64,000 bases of DNA from an uncultured Cetobacterium sp. (GCF_947072685.1 NZ_CAMTIK010000004.1:60705-124704); one strand, 5' to 3'; positions 26,426-35,720 are shown, counted from the stretch's first letter. The notes: generated from the sequence alone by a model not told the origin. Numbers and translations are program-made.

Positions 26426-27634
26426 ATGGATTGCAATTTTACTTTAGAAGATATATTAAAAGCAAATGAAACTATCAAAGATTCGTTAAAAAGAACTCCA
26501 GTTGTTGAGTGTCCAACATTAAAGGAATTGACAGGTAATACAGTATTTTTTAAATTGGAAAACTTACAAAAGACAGGTTCTTTTAAATTGAGAGGGGCTT
26601 TGAATAAAATAGCAAGTCTTACACAGGAAGAAAGAGCAGCAGGAGTTATAGCATCTTCAGCTGGAAATCATGCACAGGGTGTCGCTTTAGGAGCAGCAGC
26701 TCAGGGGATAAAAGCAACAATTGTGATGCCTGCAACAGCACCACTTGCTAAAATAGCTGCCACAAAGAGTTATGGAGCAGAGGTAATTTTAGAAGGGGAA
26801 GTATATGATGATGCATATAATAAGGCTTGTGAAATTCAAAAGGAAACAGGTGCAACATTTTTACATCCATTTGATGATAAATTTGTAATGGCTGGACAAG
26901 GAACAATAGGGCTTGAAATATTGGAGGATATTCCAGATGTAGATGTAGTTTTAGTTCCAATTGGTGGCGGAGGTATTATTGGTGGAATAGCAAAGGCTAT
27001 AAAATCATTGAGACCAGAGGCAAAAGTGATAGGGATTGAAGCACTCCATGCAGCTTCGATGGCAGAAGCAGTAGCCGTTAAAAAGGTTTGTGAAATATCA
27101 ACAAAGCCTACAATTGCGGATGGAATAGCAGTAAGAAAAGCAGGTTGTGAACCATTTAAAGTTGTTCAAGAGTGTGTGGATGAAATAGTGACAGTAACTG
27201 AAGATGAGATCGCAAGAGCTATTTTGTTTTTAATGGAAAAAAGTAAAGTTGTAGCTGAGGGAGCAGGAGCAACAACTGTTGCAGCACTACTAGCTGGAAA
27301 AATAAATGTTGAAGGAAAAAAAGTTTGTGCAGTAATATCTGGTGGAAATATTGATATCAATCTTATAGAAAGAGTTTTGAATAAAGCTTTAATATTAGAA
27401 GGAAGAAGATTTGCATTCTCTGTAGAACTTTCTGATAAAGTGGGAGAAATGGCAAAAGTTGTAGCTACTATTTGTGAAGAAAATGCAAATATCTTGAGCA
27501 TAAATCAAACAATGTATAGTGCTAATTTAGGAATAACATCTCAAGAAGCTAGTTTTGTATTGGAGTGTTTTGATAAAACTCATCAAGAAAAAGTGAAAGA
27601 GAAGCTATCTTCTTTAGGATATAGAATATATTAG
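26426..27634 (+). CDS. ilvA: threonine ammonia-lyase (biodegradative type with C-terminal ACT domain)
   Basis: PLP enzyme deaminating threonine to 2-oxobutyrate. 402 residues: PLP-binding lysine in TGSFKLRGALNKI (K near 52), substrate loop SSAGNHAQGVA, and the phosphate-binding GGGGIIGG. Residues about 330-402 form an ACT-type regulatory domain (FSVELSDKVGEMAKVVATICEENANILSI). The length and domain arrangement match the 'TdcB/IlvA 400-aa' class common in anaerobes rather than the 514-aa biosynthetic IlvA. Own promoter and terminator, so monocistronic. Threonine fermentation is plausible; a biosynthetic role cannot be excluded. Confidence 0.9.
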   Translation: MDCNFTLEDILKANETIKDSLKRTPVVECPTLKELTGNTVFFKLENLQKTGSFKLRGALNKIASLTQEERAAGVIASSAGNHAQGVALGAAAQGIKATIVMPATAPLAKIAATKSYGAEVILEGEVYDDAYNKACEIQKETGATFLHPFDDKFVMAGQGTIGLEILEDIPDVDVVLVPIGGGGIIGGIAKAIKSLRPEAKVIGIEALHAASMAEAVAVKKVCEISTKPTIADGIAVRKAGCEPFKVVQECVDEIVTVTEDEIARAILFLMEKSKVVAEGAGATTVAALLAGKINVEGKKVCAVISGGNIDINLIERVLNKALILEGRRFAFSVELSDKVGEMAKVVATICEENANILSINQTMYSANLGITSQEASFVLECFDKTHQEKVKEKLSSLGYRIY

Positions 27635-27656
27635 TAAAAAATAAAAATAAAAATAG

Positions 27657-27688
27657 AAACCACGAGATTATAACTCTCGTGGTTTTTT
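27657..27688 (+). terminator. intrinsic terminator after threonine ammonia-lyase
   Basis: AAACCACGAGA (27657-27667) pairs with TCTCGTGGTTT (27675-27685) across a 7-nt loop and runs into T's. Confidence 0.9.
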
Positions 27689-27772
27689 AAATAAAGATTG
27701 AATTTTTATTTTATTTGTGGTTAAATTAAAAAAAGATATTGTTAAAAAGTATATATAAAGAGGTGCTTTTTT

Positions 27773-28114
27773 ATGGAAAAAGTTAGAATGATTCAAGAAT
27801 ATGTACCAGGAAAACAAGTGACATTAGCACACCTTATTGCTCACCCGAACAAAGATATTTATAAAAAATTGGGATTGAACATGGAGAAAAAAAATGCGAT
27901 AGGTATACTTACAATAACCCCTGGCGAAGCAGCAATAATAGCAGCAGATATTGCCACAAAAGCCGGAGAGGTAGAGATAGGATTTTTAGATAGATTTAGT
28001 GGGACATTGGTTATAACTGGCGATGTTTCGAGTATAGAGGGTTCTTTAGAGGCTGTTATGGATTTCTTGAGCAACGCATTAAAGTTTTCCACAACACAAG
28101 TTACGAGGTCGTAA
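27773..28114 (+). CDS. eutS: ethanolamine microcompartment shell protein EutS
   Basis: 113-residue circularly permuted BMC-domain hexamer subunit; opening segment [20 protein letters not shown] and the [17 protein letters not shown] core are characteristic of EutS. It forms facet tiles of the shell that retains acetaldehyde. RBS AGAGGTG at 27760-27766. First gene of the eut operon, following a terminator; the 85-base upstream gap contains only a weak promoter-like TTGAAT-N17-TTAAAT. Confidence 0.93.
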   Translation: MEKVRMIQEYVPGKQVTLAHLIAHPNKDIYKKLGLNMEKKNAIGILTITPGEAAIIAADIATKAGEVEIGFLDRFSGTLVITGDVSSIEGSLEAVMDFLSNALKFSTTQVTRS

Positions 28115-28115
28115 T

Positions 28116-28535
28116 ATGAAAATAATGTTGATAGGAAGAACGGGAAGCGGAAAGACAACATTACTTCAAAGATTGACCAATCAAAAATTGGAATATAAAA
28201 AAACACAGATGGTTTCTTACGAGAATCAAATTATAGATACACCGGGAGAGTATGTAGAAAACAAATCTTATTATAGAGCTCTCAATGTAATCTCTCAAGA
28301 CGTGGACACAGTTATTTTTGTTCAAGCGGCAAATGACGATGAGATGATTTTTCCTCCACAATTTTCTACGATGTTTTCAGGTAAGAAAATTTATGGACTG
28401 ATTACTAAAAAAGATATCTTTCCAAATACAGAAAAAGTAAAAAAATATCTTGAAGATGCTGGTGTAGAAAAAATTTTTGAAACAGGAATAGATGACTGTG
28501 AAAGTTTAAATTTCTTACAAGAAAGCTTGGGGTGA
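28116..28535 (+). CDS. eutP: EutP/PduV-family GTPase-like protein
   Basis: 139 residues with P-loop GRTGSGKT (7-14) and switch region IDTPGEY (about 43-49), then ITKKD (G4-like). EutP/PduV proteins are microcompartment-associated Ras-like proteins; acetate kinase activity has been reported for an EutP. One base separates it from eutS and its stop overlaps the RBS of eutV. Confidence 0.92.
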   Translation: MKIMLIGRTGSGKTTLLQRLTNQKLEYKKTQMVSYENQIIDTPGEYVENKSYYRALNVISQDVDTVIFVQAANDDEMIFPPQFSTMFSGKKIYGLITKKDIFPNTEKVKKYLEDAGVEKIFETGIDDCESLNFLQESLG

Positions 28536-28540
28536 TTGCT

Positions 28541-29119
28541 ATGGAAAAAAGAATAATAGTGGCAGAGGATGACTCATTAATAAGAATGGATATAGTGGAG
28601 ATGTTAAAAGATAATGGATATTTGGTTTTAAGTGAGGCCAAAGATGGATTAGAAGCAGTAGAAATGGTTATGAAATATCAGCCAGATATAGTGCTTTTGG
28701 ATTTGAAAATGCCATATTTGATAGGAACAAAAGTTGCAAAAGTATTAAAAGAAAAAGATTATCAAGGTTGTATAATAATGTTGACGGCATATAGCTCTGA
28801 AGATTATATAAAAGAAGCTACAATAAATAATGTGTCGGGATATCTAATAAAACCTTTAGATGAAAAAATATTAATTTCACAGATGGAATTGCTCTATAAA
28901 AACTATAGAGAAAAACAAGAATTAAAAAAAGAATTAGAAAAAAGTGATAGAAAATTGAAAGAGAGAAAAATTATAGAGATAGCTAAAGGAATACTTATGG
29001 AAAAGTACTCTTTAAACGAAGAGGAAGCATATTTTAAATTAAGAAAAATAAGCATGGAAAAAAGAATAGGTATTTCAAAGTTAGCAGATATAATAAATGT
29101 AACTGGAGATCTTTTATGA
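28541..29119 (+). CDS. eutV: ANTAR response regulator EutV
   Basis: RNA-binding response regulator that prevents transcription termination in eut mRNA. 192 residues: receiver domain with D10/D11, phosphoacceptor D54 (VLLDLKMP) and K104 (YLIKPL), a coiled-coil linker (about 117-140), then a C-terminal three-helix ANTAR domain (about 140-187, KIIEIAKGILMEKYSLNEEEAYFKLRK, split here by function). ATG 28541 is chosen because GGGGTGA ends 5 nt upstream. Coupled to eutW by ATGA. The matching RNA target lies just downstream of eutW. Confidence 0.93.
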   Translation: MEKRIIVAEDDSLIRMDIVEMLKDNGYLVLSEAKDGLEAVEMVMKYQPDIVLLDLKMPYLIGTKVAKVLKEKDYQGCIIMLTAYSSEDYIKEATINNVSGYLIKPLDEKILISQMELLYKNYREKQELKKELEKSDRKLKERKIIEIAKGILMEKYSLNEEEAYFKLRKISMEKRIGISKLADIINVTGDLL

Positions 29120-30510
29120 TAAGAGATTTTTGCCGAATATGTTGTACGCTAACTTCAGTCGATATAGATAAAATTGAAAAATTGCAGGAAACAGCTGTTA
29201 TATTGAGCAATGTATTAAATGTAGATACTTTTATAGATTGTCCCACGAAAGATTCGGAAAAGGCTTTTGTGGTACATCACTCTAGACCGGTAGGAAAGAG
29301 TTTATACTCTAAAAATATAGCTGGTGAAATTGCACAATATATAAATGAACCTGCAGTTTTTAGGACTCTTACAACAGGGATGCCGTCTAAGAACTATAAG
29401 GCTACTACCCAAGAGGGTGAAAGTGTTTTTCAAAATGTCATAGCTATAAAAAATGATGGAAATGAAATTATTGGAGTTTTAATACTGGAGCATTCTACCC
29501 AAAAAAAAGACCTTGTCCACTTTGAAGAGATAGAGAGAGTCATTCCAAAGCAAATAAATGATTTAGATGAAGAAAGGCATGATATTCCTGAGCTAGTAAA
29601 GGATGGAGTTGTAATATTTAACAACTCAGAAAAAATAACATATGCTAATGGAATAGCTAAAACGATTTATAAAAAAATAGGATTTGGAGATAGTATAATT
29701 GGAGAAACTTTTCAAAATATAATAATAAATAAAATTGAATTTAAAAATATATTAAAGAATAAAAAAATAGATGTTGTAGAAGTGAATCTATTGGGAATGG
29801 TTTTAGCAATTAGCTACTTTGCGACAATTGCAGATAAAAATAAACAAAATGTAATAATGATAATCAGAGATATAACCCAAGAAAAAAATAAAGAACAAGA
29901 GTTAATATTAAAATCAGTTGCAATAAAAGAGATACACCACAGAGTAAAAAACAATTTACAAACGATTGCAAGTTTGTTGAGAATACAGAGTAGAAGAACT
30001 AAAAATGAAGAGGTTAAAAAAATTTTGGAAGAAACAATCAGTAGAATTTTAAGTATTGCTATAACTCATGAAGTACTGTCAAAAAATGGTTTGGATAACT
30101 TAAATATAAAAGAAATAGTTGATTTAATATATAAAAATTATTCTACAAAAACTATTGACAAACAGGAGAAAATAGAGTTTACTGTACTAGGTGATAACTT
30201 CAATATATCATCAGATAAAGCCACAGCAATAGCACTAGTAATAAATGAGATAATTCAAAATATAGTAGACTATGCTTTTCCGGAGGAGAGAAAAGGAATC
30301 GTTAAAATTTTAATCCAAAGAGGAAAGTTTTTTTCTCAAATAATAATATCTGACAATGGAGTTGGAGTTTCTGAGAAAAATTTAAAAAACACAGGGTTAG
30401 GCTTGATGATTGTGGAGAAAATAATAAAAGAACAGTTAAAAGGAAACTTTAGTATAAAGAGTAAATTGGGTATTGGGACAGTTGTTAAATTAGAAATAAA
30501 AAACGAATAG
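29116..30510 (+). CDS. eutW: sensor histidine kinase EutW
   Basis: Cognate kinase of EutV, 464 residues, no transmembrane helices, so it senses ethanolamine in the cytoplasm. An N-terminal cysteine-bearing sensory region (FCRICCTLTSVDIDKIEKL) is followed by a PAS-like part (about 160-255), a HisKA_2 dimerisation domain with the phospho-histidine in IHHRVKNNLQTIASLLRIQSRR, split over about 274-295, and an HATPase domain with N-box NEIIQNIVDYAF, DNGVG and TGLGL. EutV/EutW replaces the AraC-type EutR of enterobacteria. Confidence 0.92.
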   Translation: MIRDFCRICCTLTSVDIDKIEKLQETAVILSNVLNVDTFIDCPTKDSEKAFVVHHSRPVGKSLYSKNIAGEIAQYINEPAVFRTLTTGMPSKNYKATTQEGESVFQNVIAIKNDGNEIIGVLILEHSTQKKDLVHFEEIERVIPKQINDLDEERHDIPELVKDGVVIFNNSEKITYANGIAKTIYKKIGFGDSIIGETFQNIIINKIEFKNILKNKKIDVVEVNLLGMVLAISYFATIADKNKQNVIMIIRDITQEKNKEQELILKSVAIKEIHHRVKNNLQTIASLLRIQSRRTKNEEVKKILEETISRILSIAITHEVLSKNGLDNLNIKEIVDLIYKNYSTKTIDKQEKIEFTVLGDNFNISSDKATAIALVINEIIQNIVDYAFPEERKGIVKILIQRGKFFSQIIISDNGVGVSEKNLKNTGLGLMIVEKIIKEQLKGNFSIKSKLGIGTVVKLEIKNE

Positions 30511-30512
30511 TG

Positions 30513-30564
30513 ATATACAAAGATGTATATTAAGAAATAGCAAAGAAGCTAAAGAGATGTAGTT
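30513..30564 (+). promoter_or_regulatory. candidate dual-hairpin ANTAR (EutV) target
   Basis: P1: ATATAC (30513-30518), hexaloop AAAGAT, GTATAT (30525-30530). P2: AGCTA (30547-30551) with TAGTT (30560-30564), an A-G mismatch, and a hexaloop AGAGAT (30553-30558). Both loops read A-x-A-G-A-T, meeting the A1/G4 rule for EutV substrates. P2 shares bases with the 5' arm of the following terminator, so forming P2 blocks termination. Confidence 0.7.
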
Positions 30565-30592
30565 ATATGACTACAGTTCTTTAGCTTTTTTT
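30546..30592 (+). terminator. conditional terminator between eutW and eutA
   Basis: AAGCTAAAGA (30546-30555) pairs with TCTTTAGCTT (30578-30587); an inner stem TGTAGT/ACTACA caps it, and a T-run continues to 30592. Likely read through when phosphorylated EutV binds the upstream hairpins. Confidence 0.85.
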
Positions 30593-30613
30593 GTTTTTTA
30601 TTGGAGGTGAAAG

Positions 30614-32038
30614 TTGAAGGAAGAGATTATAAGTGTAGGGATAGACATCGGAACATCTACGACAAAGATTGTATTTTCAAAGATTATACTTGAAAATCTT
30701 TCTTCCGGGGCTAGAGTTCCGCAGATAAAAATAGTTGGAAAGGAAGTGTTTTATAGAAGTAAAATCTATCTAACTCCATTAGTAAATCAGTATGAGATAG
30801 ATATTGATGCTTTAAAAAAAATTTTAAAAGCTGAATATGAAAAATCGAAAATTCCAATAGAAAAAATAGTGACCGGAGCTGTAATAATAACAGGAGAAAC
30901 AGCGAGAAAAAATAATGCAAAAGAGGTTTTAAATGCTGTAAGTGCTATGGCAGGAGATTTTGTGGTTGCAACAGCAGGACCGGATTTAGAAAGTATAATA
31001 TCTGGTAAAGGTGCAGGGGCAATGCAGTTTTCAGAAGAAAAAAATACGAGTATCTATAATTTAGATATAGGAGGTGGAACAACAAATATCTCTTTATTCA
31101 ATAGAGGAGAGGTGATAGACACAACCTGTTTAGATATAGGAGGTCGACTTCTTAAATTTAAAAATAAAGATTTAGAGATCGGATATGTCTATAAAAAATA
31201 TGAACAAATAATATCGCAATTAGATTTAAAAAGTTTAGTGGTTGGAAGAGTAGCGGATAAAAATGAGATTAAAAGACTCTGCGACAAAATGGCTGAAATT
31301 TTATTAGAATCTGTTTCAAATCAACAAAAAAGTAAAATATATGAATTTTTAATTACAGATAGAGATTACAAGACAAAAGAGAAGGGAAAGTATATTAACT
31401 TTTCAGGAGGGGTTGCAGATAGCATATACAATCACTATGAGGATGACAAATACAGGTATTTAGATATAGGAATAATATTAGGAGATTCTATAAGAGCATT
31501 ATTTGAAAAAAATACAATAGATGTAGTGAAGCTAGGAGAAACAATTGGGGCAACAGTGGTCGGAGCAGGAGCGCACACAACAGAAATAAGTGGAAGTACT
31601 ATAACATATACAGAAAATTTGTTTCCTTTAAAAAATATTCCAGTTATAAAAATTAATGATTTAGAATTGGAAGATGGATATATTGGGTTAAAAGATATTT
31701 TATTGAAAAAGTTTGAGTGGTTTAAAACGGAAGAGGGTTATCAAGAAGTAGCAATTGGTCTAATAGGAAAGAACAATTTAAAATACAAGGATATTTTGGA
31801 AATAGCGGATCAAATATATTTGGGATTGAGTAATTTGAAAAGAATTATTGTTGTTGTTGAAAATGATATAGGCAAAGTTTTAGGACAAAGCTTAATTTTA
31901 AAATATGGATCAAAAGTTCCTGTGATATGCATAGATGGGATAAAAGTAAATGATGGAGACTTCATAGATATAGGAGTTCCGCTAGGGAATGGGAGCGTAT
32001 TGCCTATAATCGTAAAAACATTAGTTTTAAATTATTAA
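30614..32038 (+). CDS. eutA: ethanolamine ammonia-lyase reactivase EutA
   Basis: Actin-like ATPase that exchanges damaged cobalamin out of EutBC. 474 residues with the ASKHA phosphate-1 motif [16 protein letters not shown] (7-22), phosphate-2 [15 protein letters not shown], and the adenosine motif near [17 protein letters not shown] start with GGAGGTGA 4-5 nt upstream. First gene downstream of the EutV-controlled terminator, so its expression and that of the catalytic genes should need ethanolamine. Confidence 0.92.
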   Translation: MKEEIISVGIDIGTSTTKIVFSKIILENLSSGARVPQIKIVGKEVFYRSKIYLTPLVNQYEIDIDALKKILKAEYEKSKIPIEKIVTGAVIITGETARKNNAKEVLNAVSAMAGDFVVATAGPDLESIISGKGAGAMQFSEEKNTSIYNLDIGGGTTNISLFNRGEVIDTTCLDIGGRLLKFKNKDLEIGYVYKKYEQIISQLDLKSLVVGRVADKNEIKRLCDKMAEILLESVSNQQKSKIYEFLITDRDYKTKEKGKYINFSGGVADSIYNHYEDDKYRYLDIGIILGDSIRALFEKNTIDVVKLGETIGATVVGAGAHTTEISGSTITYTENLFPLKNIPVIKINDLELEDGYIGLKDILLKKFEWFKTEEGYQEVAIGLIGKNNLKYKDILEIADQIYLGLSNLKRIIVVVENDIGKVLGQSLILKYGSKVPVICIDGIKVNDGDFIDIGVPLGNGSVLPIIVKTLVLNY

Positions 32039-32062
32039 AAAAAATAAAACGAGGTGACGTAA

Positions 32063-33427
32063 ATGAGATTAAACACAAGACTTTTTGGTCAGGATTATGT
32101 TTTTAAAAATTTATATGATGTCATGGCTAAAGCGAATGAAGAAAAATCAGGTGATGAATTAGCTGGAATAGCGGCAGTAAGTACAAAAGAAAGAGTTGCA
32201 GCAAAGGAAGTTTTAGCAAATATAAAGTTAAAAGAATTTAAAGAAAATCCAGCAGTTCCTTATGAGGAAGATGAAGTGACAAGAATAATAATAGATTCTT
32301 TGAATTTAAAAGTATATGAAGAGATAAAAGATTGGACAGTAGGAGAGTTAAGAGAGTGGATTCTATGCACAAAAAATCAAGATAGAGAGATTCAATGGTT
32401 AAGAAGGGGGTTGACATCAGAAATGATATCAGCCGTTACTAAACTGATGTCAAGCCTAGACTTAATTAATGCTTCAAAAAAAATTATAGTTAGAAAACAT
32501 TGCAATACAACTATTGGTGGAGAGGGGATTTTAGCTGCAAGGTTACAACCTAACCATACAACAGATGATCCTGATGGAATTATGATATCACTATTAGAGG
32601 GGTTGAGCTATGGAGTTGGAGATGCTCTAATAGGATTAAATCCTGTTGATGATACTGTGGATAGTGTTGTTAGAGTATTGCAAAGATTTGATGAAATAAA
32701 GAAAAAATGGAATATACCAACTCAAATATGTGTGTTAGCTCATGTAACAACTCAGATGGAAGCTATAAAAAAAGGAGCACCAACGGATTTAATTTTTCAA
32801 AGTATAGCAGGGTCTCAAAAATCAAATGAAGCATTTGGAATAACAGCAGCGATGATAGAGGAAGCAAAAGAGTTAGCATTAACTCACGGAACAGCAGCAG
32901 GGCCAAATGTAATGTATTTTGAAACAGGGCAAGGATCGGAACTTTCATCAGATGGGCATAATGGTGTAGATCAACTGACAATGGAAGCAAGATGTTATGG
33001 TTTTGCTAAAAAATATGATCCATTTATAGTGAATACGGTAGTTGGATTTATAGGCCCAGAGTATCTATATGATAGTAAACAAGTGATGAGAGCAGGATTA
33101 GAAGATCATTTTATGGGGAAACTGCATGGGTTGTCTATGGGAGTTGATGTGTGCTATACAAACCATATGAAAGCAGATCAAAATGATATTGAAAATTTAG
33201 CTGTTTTATTGACAGCAGCGGGATGTAATTACTTTATGGGAGTCCCTGCTGGAGACGATATAATGTTAAATTACCAAACAACAGGTTATCATGATATTCA
33301 AACTTTAAGAGAAACACTAAATGTAAGACCTATAAAAGAGTTCAATGACTGGTTAGAAAAATATGGAATTAGAGATGAAAATGGAAGATTAAAAGAAATA
33401 GCAGGGGATGCATCACTATTTTTATAG
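32063..33427 (+). CDS. eutB: ethanolamine ammonia-lyase large subunit
   Basis: Catalytic TIM-barrel subunit that converts ethanolamine to acetaldehyde and ammonia with adenosylcobalamin. 454 residues, essentially the size of the E. coli enzyme (453). Recognisable segments: ANEEKSGDELAGIAA near the N-terminus, GLTSEMISAVTKLMS, RLQPNHTTDDPDGI and the active-site end YETGQGSELSS-like stretch FETGQGSELS, plus CYTNHMKADQND. RBS GAGGTGA at 32051-32057. Partner eutC follows by 11 bases. Confidence 0.96.
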   Translation: MRLNTRLFGQDYVFKNLYDVMAKANEEKSGDELAGIAAVSTKERVAAKEVLANIKLKEFKENPAVPYEEDEVTRIIIDSLNLKVYEEIKDWTVGELREWILCTKNQDREIQWLRRGLTSEMISAVTKLMSSLDLINASKKIIVRKHCNTTIGGEGILAARLQPNHTTDDPDGIMISLLEGLSYGVGDALIGLNPVDDTVDSVVRVLQRFDEIKKKWNIPTQICVLAHVTTQMEAIKKGAPTDLIFQSIAGSQKSNEAFGITAAMIEEAKELALTHGTAAGPNVMYFETGQGSELSSDGHNGVDQLTMEARCYGFAKKYDPFIVNTVVGFIGPEYLYDSKQVMRAGLEDHFMGKLHGLSMGVDVCYTNHMKADQNDIENLAVLLTAAGCNYFMGVPAGDDIMLNYQTTGYHDIQTLRETLNVRPIKEFNDWLEKYGIRDENGRLKEIAGDASLFL

Positions 33428-33438
33428 GAGGATATAAA

Positions 33439-34317
33439 ATGATTTCTGAAAAAGAGTTGAAAAATATAATTTCACAAGTTCTAAAAGAGATGGATGGAGA
33501 AGTAAAAAATATAGATAAAGTTAAAGAAAAGATTGTAGGAAATATAGAGAAATTAGAAAATGTTGAGGATATAACAAAAATAGATCTAAGAGAGGTAATA
33601 GAAATAAAAAACCCAATAAATAGGGAGGAGCTATTAAAATATAAAAGAAAAACTCCAGCGAGGGTTGGTATTTCAAGGGCTGGAACAAGATATACTACAA
33701 ATACTATGCTAAGGTTTAGAGCTGATCATGCTTCGGCACAAGACGCTGTATTTACAGACGTTTCAAATGAGATATTGGAGAAAAACGGTCTATTTACAGT
33801 TCAAACAAAATGTAACTCAAAAGATGAGTATATAACAAGACCAGATTTAGGAAGAAGATTATCAGAGGAATCTATAAAAATTTTAAAAGAAAAATGTAAA
33901 AAAAATCCGGTTGTTGAAGTATATATATCGGATGGACTTAGTTCTACTGCAGTTGAAGCCAATGTAGCAGAAATTTTACCATCACTATTGAATGGATTAA
34001 AATCTTATGGAATAGATACGGGAACACCATTTTTTTTAAAGTATGGAAGAGTTGGGGCGGCAGATGATGTTTCCGAAACTTTAGGTGCAACTGTAACTTG
34101 TGTTCTGATAGGAGAGAGACCGGGACTTGCAACATCTGAGAGCATGAGTGCATATATAACATATAAAGGGTATGTAGGAATTCCAGAAGCTAAAAGAACA
34201 GTCGTTTCAAATATCCATGAGAGAGGAACACCAGCTGCTGAGGCAGGGGCACATATAGCTCATATAATTAAGAAGATTTTAGATGCTAAAGCCAGTGGGC
34301 AAGATTTAAAACTATAA
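33439..34317 (+). CDS. eutC: ethanolamine ammonia-lyase small subunit
   Basis: 292 residues; cobalamin-binding partner of EutB. The N-terminal about 45 residues are a charged amphipathic helix (ISEKELKNIISQVLKEMDG), the type of extension that directs EutC into the shell. The family core begins TPARVGISRAGTRYTTNTMLRFRADHASAQDAVF and includes VVEVYISDGLSSTAVEANV and a late ERPGLATSESMSAY. RBS AGGAGGA at 33427-33433. Confidence 0.95.
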   Translation: MISEKELKNIISQVLKEMDGEVKNIDKVKEKIVGNIEKLENVEDITKIDLREVIEIKNPINREELLKYKRKTPARVGISRAGTRYTTNTMLRFRADHASAQDAVFTDVSNEILEKNGLFTVQTKCNSKDEYITRPDLGRRLSEESIKILKEKCKKNPVVEVYISDGLSSTAVEANVAEILPSLLNGLKSYGIDTGTPFFLKYGRVGAADDVSETLGATVTCVLIGERPGLATSESMSAYITYKGYVGIPEAKRTVVSNIHERGTPAAEAGAHIAHIIKKILDAKASGQDLKL

Positions 34318-34331
34318 GGAGGAAAATAGAG

Positions 34332-34985
34332 ATGATAAATGATCCTATAAAACCAAATGTATTAGCAATTAAGTTGATTCCCAACGTAGATGAAAAGATG
34401 GCGGAAGAGTTTAAGTTGCCAAAAGGATATAAAAGTATAGGAATAGTGACTGCAGATTGTGACGATGTTACCTATACAGCTCTTGATTACGCAACAAAAA
34501 TGTCGGAAGTGGAAGTTGTTTACGGAAAATCATTTTATGGTGGAGCTGCAAATGCAAATACTAAATTGGCAGGAGAAGTGATTGGAATTATTGCTGGGCC
34601 AACACCGGCAGAGGTAAAGAGTGGTTTAAATGCAATAGTAGACTTTATAGAAAATGAGGCATGTTTTTATAGTGCAAATGAAGATGATACAATAGCTTAT
34701 TATGCACATTGTGTTTCGAGAACAGGAAGCTATTTGTCAAAAACAGCTGGAGTAAGTGAGGGGGAAGCTTTAGCATATTTAATCGCCCCACCATTAGAAG
34801 CTATGTATGCTTTGGATGTGGCATTGAAGGCTGCAGATGTAAAGATGGCTGCATTTTTCGGACCTCCATCTGAAACAAACTTTGGAGGTGGACTATTAAC
34901 TGGAAGTCAATCTGCTTGTAAAGCAGCATGCGAAGCATTCGCAGATGCTGTAAAGTATGTTGCTCAGAATCCATTAAAGTTTTAA
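34332..34985 (+). CDS. eutL: microcompartment shell protein EutL (BMC-T)
   Basis: 217 residues with two permuted BMC domains forming a pseudohexameric trimer with a gated central pore. Begins DPIKPNVLAIKLIPNVDEKMAEEF and contains VYGKSFYGGAANANTKLAGEV and the C-terminal FFGPPSETNFGGGLLTGSQSACKAA, diagnostic of EutL. RBS AAGGAGGA at 34316-34323. Confidence 0.95.
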   Translation: MINDPIKPNVLAIKLIPNVDEKMAEEFKLPKGYKSIGIVTADCDDVTYTALDYATKMSEVEVVYGKSFYGGAANANTKLAGEVIGIIAGPTPAEVKSGLNAIVDFIENEACFYSANEDDTIAYYAHCVSRTGSYLSKTAGVSEGEALAYLIAPPLEAMYALDVALKAADVKMAAFFGPPSETNFGGGLLTGSQSACKAACEAFADAVKYVAQNPLKF

Positions 34986-34999
34986 AGGGGTTGTAAACA

Positions 35000-35368
35000 A
35001 TGAAAAAAGCATTAGGATTAGTTGAAACAAGAGGGATGATTGGAGCAATAGAAGCTGTAGATGTAGCGTGTAAAACAGCGGATGTTGAGATTTTAAATAA
35101 GCATTTGGTGAAAGGTGGAATAGTAACAGTGGAGTTTGTTGGTGATGTTGGAGCAGTGAAAGTAGCGGTAGAAGCTGCCGAAGAAGCGACAAAGCGATTA
35201 GGAGTGTATGTGAGTAGCCATGTGATTCCAAGACCAGATGAATCTATTTATTTGATGATAGAAAAAAAAGAAAAAGAAGTAAAAAAAGAAAAAGAAGTTG
35301 TTGAAGTAATAGAAGAGATAGGAAAAGTTTTAGAAGAAAAGATTAGAGATAAAAAAATAAAAAAATAA
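35000..35368 (+). CDS. BMC-H shell protein with charged C-terminal extension
   Basis: 122 residues. Residues 1-90 are a single BMC domain (LGLVETRGMIGAIEAVDVACKTADVEI ... VSSHVIPRPD), a near relative of the neighbouring EutM. Residues about 91-122 form a lysine/glutamate-rich, probably coiled-coil or disordered tail (EKEVKKEKEVVEVIEEIGKV) not found in EutM. EutK of enterobacteria is also a BMC protein with a C-terminal extension, but that one is a helix-turn-helix domain; this tail is different, so I do not call it EutK. The tail may bind cargo. Confidence 0.88.
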   Translation: MKKALGLVETRGMIGAIEAVDVACKTADVEILNKHLVKGGIVTVEFVGDVGAVKVAVEAAEEATKRLGVYVSSHVIPRPDESIYLMIEKKEKEVKKEKEVVEVIEEIGKVLEEKIRDKKIKK

Positions 35369-35383
35369 GAGGAGTTGGTAGTT

Positions 35384-35671
35384 ATGGCAACATTAAACGC
35401 ATTAGGGATGATAGAAACAAAAGGGTTAGTAGCAGCGATAGAAGCAGCAGATGCAATGGTAAAAGCAGCAAATGTGGTACTAGTAGGAAAAGAACTAGTT
35501 GGTGGTGGATTGGTAACAGTTCTTGTAAGAGGCGATGTTGGAGCAGTAAAGGCAGCAACCGACGCTGGTGCAGCGGCGGCGGATAGAATAGGTGAATTGG
35601 TTTCTGTTCATGTAATTCCAAGACCTCATTCAGATGTAGAGATGATACTTCCATCAATTGAAAAAAAATAA
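35384..35671 (+). CDS. eutM: microcompartment shell protein EutM (BMC-H)
   Basis: 95-residue canonical hexameric shell protein ([30 protein letters not shown] split by function; [13 protein letters not shown] at the end). Close to EutM/PduA and likely the most abundant shell tile. I start at ATG 35384, nine bases after GAGGAG; a TTG at 35375 would lie against the RBS. Followed by an unusual stable hairpin without a T-run. Confidence 0.94.
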   Translation: MATLNALGMIETKGLVAAIEAADAMVKAANVVLVGKELVGGGLVTVLVRGDVGAVKAATDAGAAAADRIGELVSVHVIPRPHSDVEMILPSIEKK

Positions 35672-35682
35672 GTTAAATAAAA

Positions 35683-35720
35683 TATTAAGAATGGTAGTGT
35701 AAAAGCTACCATTCTTAATA
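35683..35720 (+). other. stable intercistronic hairpin without T-tract
   Basis: A perfect 15-bp stem: TATTAAGAATGGTAG (35683-35697) and its complement (35706-35720), loop TGTAAAAG. It is followed by AAAGGAG rather than T's, so it is not a terminator. It sits right after eutM and before the BMC-T gene, a position suited to protecting the highly needed shell mRNA from 3' decay or to lowering downstream expression. Confidence 0.7.

Noticed and set aside
27690..27772. Second EutV target upstream of eutS
   Set aside because: No pair of hairpins with A1/G4 hexaloops and no terminator between 27690 and 27772; the preceding hairpin belongs to the threonine ammonia-lyase gene.
35382..35657. Leucine-rich antisense ORF opposite eutM
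   Set aside because: Shadow of the alanine/valine-rich eutM codons, with no RBS; similar shadows occur opposite eutL, eutE and hdrA.
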